Origin: Candidatus Sumerlaeota bacterium
GTDB lineage: Bacteria; Sumerlaeota; Sumerlaeia; SLMS01
Direction: 5' to 3'
DNA: 7,516 nt
Assembly: GCA_020850785.1 (NCBI GenBank)
Contig: JADZDZ010000257.1
Span: 1 to 7,516, forward strand
Positions within the stretch are counted from its first letter, which is position 1. Each line of letters begins with the position of its first letter. The position numbers and the translations under genes are program-made. Shown here in pieces: positions 1-6,026 of this stretch. The notes under the pieces were generated by a model. The model was not told where the DNA came from. It worked only from the letters and a program-made list of their open reading frames with translations, and made no database searches.

Positions 1-830
1 ATCTCTTCTGGGCGCACTACTGGGGCGCGAAGATTCTCGCCGGGGATGATACCACGCCATTCGTTACCAGCCGACTTCAAACGTGGCGCGCGGACACGAA
101 GCCCTTCGCCGAACGCGTGCTGGAAAATCGTGTGAACAAGCGCGCTGATTGCGTGATTGTGAATGCGCAGTCCGTCGCCGATTCCTGCCTCGCGCGGGAA
201 CGGAACCTTGATGGGAAGATTGAGATCATCCACAACGGCATCGATCTGGATGAAGTTGATTCATCCGACGCTGAAAATCTGAAGGCAGAAAACGCTCGGC
301 AAATTTCCATCGTCAATGTTGCGAATGTTCATCCCTTGAAGGGGCATGATGATCTTCTGGCAGCGCACAGGATCGTTCGCGCTCAACGGCCGGAGGTGAG
401 ATTGTTCCTCTGCGGCTCCGGCACCGACCAACTATCCACGGATGATGACAGCGTGGTCTTGAGGGGCTCGATGTCGTCGGTTATTCCCGTGATCAAGGGA
501 GCGGACATCGCCGTGCAGGCTTCCCGCGACGAGGGAATGTCGGTGGCGCTTCTCGAATACATGGCTTGTGGAAAGCCCGTCGTCGCGACGGACGTGGGCG
601 GCACGCGCGAAGCCGTTCAGGACGGCGCCAACGGCCTACTGGCGCGCGCAGGGGCCCCGGCGGACTTGGCGGAAAAAATCCTCGCGCTGGTCAACGACCG
701 GGAAATGCAGCGGCGCTTCGCCGCGCGGGCCCGCGAAACGGTGGAGGAAAAATTCTCCAGCGCCGTGAACGTGCAACGGCATGAAGAAGTTTACCGGAAC
801 TTGATCGAGCGAAAACGTCGTCAGGCGTAG
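1..830 (+). CDS. Glycosyltransferase, GT4 type (GT-B fold), C-terminal part, 5' end outside window
   Basis: This is a retaining glycosyltransferase that would move a sugar from a nucleotide-sugar donor to a glycan or lipid acceptor, probably in the cytoplasm or at the inner membrane face. The frame is open from base 3 with no stop upstream, so the gene begins outside the window; the GTG at 117 is an internal Val codon, not the start. About 275 residues are visible. The end of the N-terminal Rossmann domain is followed by the linker motif IIHNGIDLD, which is typical of the family. The donor-binding domain then starts with VNVANVHPLKGHDDL and contains the E-x7-E motif in DEGMSVALLEYMACGKPVV (visible residues Glu177 and Glu185), then ATDVGGTREAVQDGANGLL. 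The stop is TAG at 828-830. The tail overlaps the convergent GH57 gene by 10 bases. Assignment to the glycosyltransferase group 1 / GT4 family is firm. Donor and acceptor cannot be read from the sequence; surface polysaccharide synthesis and an alpha-glucan role are both possible. Confidence 0.93.
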   Translation, partial: LFWAHYWGAKILAGDDTTPFVTSRLQTWRADTKPFAERVLENRVNKRADCVIVNAQSVADSCLARERNLDGKIEIIHNGIDLDEVDSSDAENLKAENARQISIVNVANVHPLKGHDDLLAAHRIVRAQRPEVRLFLCGSGTDQLSTDDDSVVLRGSMSSVIPVIKGADIAVQASRDEGMSVALLEYMACGKPVVATDVGGTREAVQDGANGLLARAGAPADLAEKILALVNDREMQRRFAARARETVEEKFSSAVNVQRHEEVYRNLIERKRRQA

Positions 831-2458
831 GCGCGATAGTCCACACGCGGGAAGATGTTGTCCTTCTGCTCCAGCACGGAAAGCCGCGACTCGTCGATCT
901 TGTCATTGATGATCATCTCGTAAAGATCGTTGAAGCGCAGCAGGTGGTCGCGCGTTCGCTTGATGGCGTAGTTCACCACCGTGTTGGTCTTCATGATGAA
1001 GGCCCAATCGCTCGCCTGCGCAAGAAGGAGCTCGCGCGCGGCCTGATTAAGCGCACGGCGTTGCAGGTCGGTCGGCTTCCTGTGCTTCTCCGCCAGCTTG
1101 CTCATGCGTTCCGCCGCCTTGTGCAGGTGGCGGTAGACCCAGTCATTCGATCCATCCAGCCAAACTTCCGCGTAGCCGCGATTTCCCCAGGAGCTTTCGC
1201 AGGGCATCGCCACCTGATTGCCGGGATAAAGGTCCAGATACTCCGACGGCGTGATCGGCGCGATTTCATCCTGATCGAAGTGCATCTTGCGGAAGAGGTA
1301 ATCCAAGAACTGCGGCCCTTCGTACCACCAATGGCCGAACAGTTCCGCATCATAGGGGGACACAATCAGCGGCAGCCGATCCATCAGCGTCGAAAGATGA
1401 AGTGCCTGCTGCTGGCGGTTGAACAGGAAATTCCCCGCGTGCGTTGCGGCGGCTTCGCGCGCGTCGCGCGGATTGTAGGCCTGCTTCTCATGCAGATCAA
1501 CCTTGCCAGTGATCTTGTGATACTTCAGGCCCGTTGACTTGCGCGTTCCGCTTTCATGGATGTAGGGACGAATGTATTCGTAGTCCAGATCGAAGCCGAT
1601 GTCGCGATAGAATTCGCGATAGCGGAAGTCGCCGGGATAGCCATCCTGCGCGGACCACACACTGCGGCTCGATTCAATGTCGCGTCCGAACGCGGCGACG
1701 CCCGTGGGCGTGTAGAGCGGCGCGAAGACACCGTACTGCGGGCGCTTGTCGGCGAACAGGATGCCGTGCGAATCGAGGAAGAAATAACGAATGCCGACTT
1801 CCTTGATGAACTGGTCCACGCCGGGGTAGAAGCCGCATTCGGGCAGCCAGATTCCTTTCGGTGCGCGCCCGAAGGTCTGCTCATAATGATCACGGCCGAT
1901 GCGAATCTGCGCACGCACCGCAGCCGGTGATTCCTTCATCAGCGGAAGGAAGGCGTGCGTTGCGGCGCAGGTGATGATCTCCAGTTTTCCAAGTTGCTGG
2001 AAATGGCGGAATCCATCAAGGATGCGGCCGCCGTACTTCCCCTCGTAAATCTTCCGACATTCCTTCATGCGGGAATAGTACATCAGCGCCACGTCGTGGA
2101 AGTCGGGCGAACTGCGCGTGCGTTCGACTTCCTTCTCCGTCAATTCCGTGAGGGCGATCAGGTGTTGCAGGTAGCGCTCCTGCAGCAGTTCGTCCTCCAG
2201 CATGGAACAAAGCGTTGGCGTGAAGACCATCGTCAGGCGGAAGTCGCAGCCGTCGCGCTCCCACCCTTCCATCACCTGAAGCAGCGGAACGTAGGTTTCC
2301 GTGATTGCTTCGAACAGCCAGTCCTCCTCCATGCAGTCCTCATATTCGGGATGACGCACGAAGGGGAGGTGCGCGTGCAGCACCGGCGCGAAGAAACCTT
2401 TTCGCGTGGTGTCCTCGCGCAGGGGGCGGTTGGGTGATTTTTTTGTTTTCGTCGGCAT
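821..2458 (-). CDS. GH57 family 1,4-alpha-glucan branching enzyme-like protein
   Basis: This is a retaining glycoside hydrolase family 57 enzyme with the layout of the TTHA1902/TK1436-type branching enzymes, which cut an alpha-1,4-glucan and rejoin it as an alpha-1,6 branch. It has 545 residues from the chosen ATG, close to the usual size of about 520-560. The (beta/alpha)7 barrel opens with APVLHAHLPFVRHPEYE (residues 24-40). The nucleophile is Glu207 in GIWLPECGFYPG, and the acid/base is Asp370 in SPYDAELFGHWWYEGP. Tyr242 in RPQYGVFAP probably matches the flexible-loop tyrosine that favours transfer over hydrolysis in characterised members. The C-terminal helical (DUF1957-type) region contains ESSWGNRGYAEVWLDG and runs to the end. 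No signal peptide is seen, so it is cytoplasmic. I chose the ATG at 2458 because the conserved part starts about 20 residues later; a TTG at 2494 would add 12 residues. Neither start has a strong Shine-Dalgarno site. It lies 50 bases behind the hydrolase gene and may be cotranscribed with it. Some family members act mainly as amylases, so branching activity is an inference. Confidence 0.93.
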   Translation of the reverse strand: MPTKTKKSPNRPLREDTTRKGFFAPVLHAHLPFVRHPEYEDCMEEDWLFEAITETYVPLLQVMEGWERDGCDFRLTMVFTPTLCSMLEDELLQERYLQHLIALTELTEKEVERTRSSPDFHDVALMYYSRMKECRKIYEGKYGGRILDGFRHFQQLGKLEIITCAATHAFLPLMKESPAAVRAQIRIGRDHYEQTFGRAPKGIWLPECGFYPGVDQFIKEVGIRYFFLDSHGILFADKRPQYGVFAPLYTPTGVAAFGRDIESSRSVWSAQDGYPGDFRYREFYRDIGFDLDYEYIRPYIHESGTRKSTGLKYHKITGKVDLHEKQAYNPRDAREAAATHAGNFLFNRQQQALHLSTLMDRLPLIVSPYDAELFGHWWYEGPQFLDYLFRKMHFDQDEIAPITPSEYLDLYPGNQVAMPCESSWGNRGYAEVWLDGSNDWVYRHLHKAAERMSKLAEKHRKPTDLQRRALNQAARELLLAQASDWAFIMKTNTVVNYAIKRTRDHLLRFNDLYEMIINDKIDESRLSVLEQKDNIFPRVDYRAYA

Positions 2459-2472
2459 GGCAGTAGGGAACG

Positions 2473-2508
2473 GCGCCCGGCGGATCGTTCGCAAGACTTT
2501 TCCGGCGC
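2473..2508 (-). other. Bulged hairpin between hydrolase stop and GH57 start
   Basis: On the - strand, GCGCCGG (2508-2502), directly after the hydrolase TGA, can pair with CCGGGCGC (2480-2473). This gives seven G/C pairs with one bulged G and a loop of about 21 bases. No T-run follows it, so it is not a standard intrinsic terminator. It could stabilise the 3' end of the hydrolase message or tune GH57 translation, but in DNA this GC-rich it may also be chance. The rest of the 50-base gap shows nothing else. Confidence 0.25.
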
Positions 2509-3393
2509 TCAGGAAGGTCTGTCCGGCAGCAGCCCCGTGCGCAGGAATTTTTCCAGCAATGTCACCGTGTTGTCATGAGTCAGGGTTGTTGTGTGCAGGA
2601 AAACAATGCGATGGGTTTTGAGGAAGGAATCATCCGCCTCCGTATCCATCGTGGACTCATAAGCGACCGCCTTTTCCTTCAGGGCCGCCATGATTCCCTC
2701 GTTCCGCGCCTTCAGGTGATCGGTGTATATGCTGCAAAAACGGCCCGTCTTGTTGCGGATCAGCCACCCGGAATATTCTCCAATGTTCCCGTAGGCGGCG
2801 TCCAGCAGGTAGACCTCCGACAGGTTGTCCTCCACGCCGCCATGCTTCAGGCACATCGCAATGCCGTAGTAGGCGCCGCTGTGTCCCGTCAGCACGACAT
2901 GGCCAAGGTTCGCTGCGGGGATTTTGTCGTCGGCCTTCAAGACCTGCAACGATTCCGCGAGGAGGTTCTTCAGGCCGTCCTTGTCCTCAAGTTTCCCAAG
3001 CCCGGAATCGGGAACGTCCTTGGGGCCTTCCGGAAAAATCAGAATCACATTCTTCTTGGAGGCCACCACCTGTTCCCGCAGCCGGAATTTCTCCACTGCC
3101 GCAGCGACGTTGTTGTTGTGGCCATGGAAGTAGACGAGCACGTCCGTCTTCTCGCCCGTCTTGTAGCCCTTCGGGATGAAAAGGAGGACGCTGGAATCGC
3201 TGTAGTGCTTCTCCGCCGGATAGACCTTCTCCCCCTTCTTGAAGCCATCCTTGCGGCTGTCGTGCGGATAGGGGGCGCTCTTCATGGGCACGATGGCGGT
3301 CTGGCCGAGGTCCGTTGTTGTCCAATCCGCCGCCCGTGCGACACCTGCCAGCAGCAGGCAGAGGCATAGGAACAACGTAACTTGGTGTTTCAT
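2509..3393 (-). CDS. Secreted alpha/beta-hydrolase (esterase/peptidase-like), substrate unknown
   Basis: This is a 294-residue exported serine hydrolase. The first 21 residues form a Sec signal peptide: Lys3, a hydrophobic stretch around LFLCLCLLLAG, and a cleavage site after ARA. There is no lipobox, so the protein is probably periplasmic or released. The alpha/beta-hydrolase fold is shown by VLVYFHGHNNN (residues 85-95, oxyanion-hole HG motif), the strand NVILIFPEGP, and the nucleophile elbow VVLTGHSGAYYG with Ser172. The probable acid is Asp198 in EVYLLDAAYGN and the probable base is His273 in TTTLTHDNTV, so a full Ser-Asp-His triad can be placed in the canonical order. The ATG at 3393 is supported by an AGGAG site 8 bases upstream and by the signal peptide. 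It sits between the U32 and GH57 genes on the same strand. I cannot assign a specific family; an esterase, depolymerase or cell-wall hydrolase role would all fit. The triad assignment is from pattern reading, not alignment. Confidence 0.88.
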   Translation of the reverse strand: MKHQVTLFLCLCLLLAGVARAADWTTTDLGQTAIVPMKSAPYPHDSRKDGFKKGEKVYPAEKHYSDSSVLLFIPKGYKTGEKTDVLVYFHGHNNNVAAAVEKFRLREQVVASKKNVILIFPEGPKDVPDSGLGKLEDKDGLKNLLAESLQVLKADDKIPAANLGHVVLTGHSGAYYGIAMCLKHGGVEDNLSEVYLLDAAYGNIGEYSGWLIRNKTGRFCSIYTDHLKARNEGIMAALKEKAVAYESTMDTEADDSFLKTHRIVFLHTTTLTHDNTVTLLEKFLRTGLLPDRPS

Positions 3394-3401
3394 GGAATGA
3401 T

Positions 3402-3406
3402 CTCCT
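3402..3406 (-). promoter_or_regulatory. Ribosome binding site of the secreted hydrolase
   Basis: The - strand reads AGGAG here, with 8 bases between it and the ATG at 3393. It is the clearest Shine-Dalgarno match before any start in the window and fixes the hydrolase start. The GH57 and U32 starts have no comparable site. Confidence 0.75.
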
Positions 3407-3426
3407 GCAACGATGAGAGACCGGCC

Positions 3427-3456
3427 AGCATCATCATTTCAGGCGCAAAGCGTCAA
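3427..3456 (-). promoter_or_regulatory. Possible sigma70-type promoter for the hydrolase (and GH57) genes
   Basis: In the 77-base gap after the U32 stop, the - strand has TTGACG (3456-3451, five of six bases of the -35 consensus). An 18-base spacer follows, then GATGCT (3432-3427, three of six bases of the -10 consensus). Transcription would begin near 3420 and give a short leader of about 27 bases that contains the AGGAG site. The -10 match is weak and promoter rules in this lineage are unknown, so read-through from the U32 gene remains an equal possibility. Confidence 0.25.
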
Positions 3457-3470
3457 GCCTGCGCGCACGG

Positions 3471-6023
3471 TCATTCGTGGTCCAGGCTTCCGCGGGTGAC
3501 GCCGAGCTTGCTGCTGGCGCGCAGGGAACGCCACAGGTCGTGACCGCTGCGTGCGCCGGACAGCACACCGCTGTAGGCATCGATCACCGCATTCACCTGC
3601 GCTGCGTCGTCCATCAGGAAATCCGCGCGGAAGCGCCGCACGCCCGCCTGCAGCATCTGGTCGAGGTACTCCGACGCGCTTTGCGGAATCGCATTGAACA
3701 CGGTGTTGCGACAACCGGCGTCCGCCTTCACGGGATGCTCGTGCCCCACGCGGTCGCGCAGCGCGATGCCGTGCGATTCGCAGGGGCGTCCGCAATTCGT
3801 GAAGTCCGTTCCCGTGCTTAGGAAGCGGCAGAACACGCAATGCTCCATGTGAAACATTGGCATGTATTGGTGCAGCGTTACTTCAAACCACTGCGGCGGC
3901 GCGTGCGCCATCAGGTCCATCAACTGCGTCATGTTGAGGTCGTAGCTCGGCGTCTGGAGGTGGAATCCGTGGCGATGCATCAACCGAGCCGTAAGGTCGT
4001 TCTCGATGTTCATTGAATAGTCGGCAACGAGCCTGATCGCCGCGTCCTCCGCGCGCAGGATGTGCCACGATGACAAATTGCGAACGAGGATCGCATCGGG
4101 CTCCGATTGCAACAGCACGCGGACGAAGCCCGCTTCGCCCGGCTTCACGATGCGCAGCGTCGCCGGCGCGAAGCACGGTCCGCCGCGCGGAATCAGCTTT
4201 CGCGCTTCCTTGTGCAGCCGAATGTCCTCAAAATCCGTGTAGATCGTGTGGATGCCACCATGCGCCACCGCCGCGCGCACCTGCTCCAGCGACCGGCAGA
4301 GCACGGAAAGTTGCGGCGTTGCGGGTGCTCCTTCCGGCTCCGCGGTGGCAGCGCGTAATGCCGCCAGCGCACCCGCGTTGACACGCCGCGGCGGGGCTTC
4401 GCGCCGTGCTGCGACAAGCTCCTCAACGGCACGGCGTCGCAGGTCGTTCAGTCGGCTGAGCGGCACCATCACGTCGCCTTCCAGCGTTGCCTCCAGGTGC
4501 TCCAGCACGAACGGCGTGTTGCCCATGCGACCGATTTGTTCCTGCAGCACCTCGCGCGTCAGCGGGCGCTTCACTGCGGCCTCTGCAGGCTGCGAATCAT
4601 GCACCGTCACCGTGCGGCCAAACTCATCGATCAGCGTCAGCGCCAGCGGCTTTCCCACGGCGGCGGCGACCTTCGCGCGCACCGGGCGGTGATGGTGAAT
4701 TTTTCCCTCCGCGTAGGATGCCGCCAACTCCGCATCCAGCGCAGGATCGCTCGTTTTCCAAATCCTGTCGCCGGCGCGCAGCTTCTGGAAATTGATCTTC
4801 CCGCTTCCGAATCGCAGCACCGCTTCGATGGATGGCACGCCATCTTCCAAGGGATCGAATTTTCTGATCGAAGTCCCCGTCCGGAAAAGTTCGAACAGGC
4901 GCCCGCCTTCCTCATCCTCATCGGCCTTCCCGCCGTCGAAGACAACGCCGTCGCCCAGCTTCAGCGGCCCTTCGATGCGTGCGACGACGCCATTCTTCTG
5001 CACGTGCTTCACCGTGCCAAGAAACAGGCCGCGCTTTTTCGGGAAGCGTCCTTCAACCACCGCCTGATGATTCGTTTCGTGCAGGTAGCCACCCGTCAAT
5101 CCGCGGCTGAAGGTCATCTCCAGCATCCGCCGCGATTGCTCATCCAACTTTGGCGCCATGCCAGCGAAGGCTTCATCGACCGCCTTGCGATAGGCTTTCA
5201 CGGTCGCGGCCACGTACTGGGGGGATTTCAGGCGCCCCTCGATTTTCAGACTCACAATGCCGATGTCGGAAAGATCGCCGATGTCCTCGAAGGCTGAGAG
5301 GTCCTTTGGCGAAAGGAGGTAGCGCAGGTCGCCCATCTCCTTCTGCGTGCCATCGACAACCAGGTCGTAGGGGAGGCGACAGGCCTGCGCGCATTCGCCG
5401 CGATTCGCGCTGCGTCCGCCAAGCGCCTCGCTCGTCAGGCACTGGCCGCTGTACGCCACGCAGATGGCGCCGTGGACGAAGACCTCGATCTCCGCATCCG
5501 TGTCCGCCCCCATGCGCTTCAGTTCGCGCCGCGACAACTCGCGGGCGGCGACAACGCGATCCAGCCGAATGCCGAGCGCCTCCAGCCCATGGATGGACTC
5601 CGCGCTCGTGACCGTCATCTGCGTGGAGGCGTGGATCGGAAGGTCGGGAACCAGGCGATTTGCGAACTCCGCGACGCCGATGTCCTGCACCAACACCGCG
5701 TCAACGCCTGCGTTGCTGCATGCGACCAGCGTTTCCGCGACGGCGTCGATTTCGTCGTTGAAGATCAGCGTGTTCAGCGTGATGTAGCCCCTCACGCCGC
5801 GTTCATGAAGCCACGCCATGATGCGCGGCAGTTCCGCCGCATCGAAGTTGTTCGCGCGAAGGCGGGCGTTGAACTGCTGAAGCCCGAAATAGACCGCATC
5901 GGCGCCGTTCTCCACGGCGGCGCGCATCATTTCCTCCGTGCCCGCAGGCGCGAGGATTTCCGGACGCACGCGCGGACGCGGCGTCTCGATGGCGGCGATG
6001 GGCGCTTCCTTCCCGGTCAACAT
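3471..6023 (-). CDS. Large U32 family protein (RlhA/TrhP-related, U32 + DUF3656-like region + C-terminal cysteine cluster)
   Basis: This 850-residue protein belongs to peptidase family U32. Studied members are not general proteases but iron-sulfur enzymes for hydroxylation: RlhA on 23S rRNA C2501, TrhP on tRNA wobble uridine, and UbiU/UbiV in ubiquinone synthesis. The N-terminal barrel starts at RPEILAPAGTEEMMRAAVENG (residues 20-40) and includes GADAVYFGLQQFNAR. The cluster ligands are probably Cys188, Cys195, Cys211 and Cys215 (GAICVAYSGQC and NRGECAQACRLPY). ISLKIEGR-type sequence follows at 256-264 (IVSLKIEGR). Residues about 330-540 are a beta-rich plus helical part like the DUF3656 region of RlhA. 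From about 570 a second barrel-like part ends in another cysteine set: Cys729, 732, 744, 748 and 771 (MEHCVFCRF, NCGRPCESHG, GCRNTVFN). E. coli RlhA is about 650 residues, so this is a long form. The ATG at 6023 lies 3 bases after the stop of the upstream C39-like gene, with no clear Shine-Dalgarno site, which suggests translational coupling. Family is certain; RNA hydroxylation is inferred, and the exact target is unknown. Confidence 0.93.
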   Translation of the reverse strand: MLTGKEAPIAAIETPRPRVRPEILAPAGTEEMMRAAVENGADAVYFGLQQFNARLRANNFDAAELPRIMAWLHERGVRGYITLNTLIFNDEIDAVAETLVACSNAGVDAVLVQDIGVAEFANRLVPDLPIHASTQMTVTSAESIHGLEALGIRLDRVVAARELSRRELKRMGADTDAEIEVFVHGAICVAYSGQCLTSEALGGRSANRGECAQACRLPYDLVVDGTQKEMGDLRYLLSPKDLSAFEDIGDLSDIGIVSLKIEGRLKSPQYVAATVKAYRKAVDEAFAGMAPKLDEQSRRMLEMTFSRGLTGGYLHETNHQAVVEGRFPKKRGLFLGTVKHVQKNGVVARIEGPLKLGDGVVFDGGKADEDEEGGRLFELFRTGTSIRKFDPLEDGVPSIEAVLRFGSGKINFQKLRAGDRIWKTSDPALDAELAASYAEGKIHHHRPVRAKVAAAVGKPLALTLIDEFGRTVTVHDSQPAEAAVKRPLTREVLQEQIGRMGNTPFVLEHLEATLEGDVMVPLSRLNDLRRRAVEELVAARREAPPRRVNAGALAALRAATAEPEGAPATPQLSVLCRSLEQVRAAVAHGGIHTIYTDFEDIRLHKEARKLIPRGGPCFAPATLRIVKPGEAGFVRVLLQSEPDAILVRNLSSWHILRAEDAAIRLVADYSMNIENDLTARLMHRHGFHLQTPSYDLNMTQLMDLMAHAPPQWFEVTLHQYMPMFHMEHCVFCRFLSTGTDFTNCGRPCESHGIALRDRVGHEHPVKADAGCRNTVFNAIPQSASEYLDQMLQAGVRRFRADFLMDDAAQVNAVIDAYSGVLSGARSGHDLWRSLRASSKLGVTRGSLDHE

Positions 6024-6026
6024 GCT

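Noticed and set aside
944..1537. 197-codon open frame on the + strand opposite the GH57 gene
   Set aside because: It is a shadow of the GH57 frame, which carries both catalytic residues in this stretch; the antisense peptide has no family features.
2459..2494. TTG at 2494 as the GH57 start
   Set aside because: The extra 12 residues are not part of the family core, TTG is a rarer start, and the ATG at 2458 already gives a complete protein. It cannot be fully excluded because neither start has a strong ribosome site.
2575..3369. 264-codon open frame on the + strand opposite the hydrolase
   Set aside because: It mirrors a gene with a signal peptide, a good ribosome site and a catalytic triad. 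Its translation has no recognisable motif, and long antisense frames are common in GC-rich DNA.
3440..3461. Possible terminator hairpin CAGGC/GCCTG after the U32 gene
   Set aside because: It has only five pairs with a 12-base loop, a competing alternative pairing nearby, and no T-run on the - strand. It also overlaps the candidate -35 box, so it is not supported as a terminator.
4497..5297. 266-codon open frame on the + strand opposite the U32 gene
   Set aside because: It lies wholly inside a certain U32 coding region, shows no domain or ribosome site, and is explained by codon bias of the real gene.
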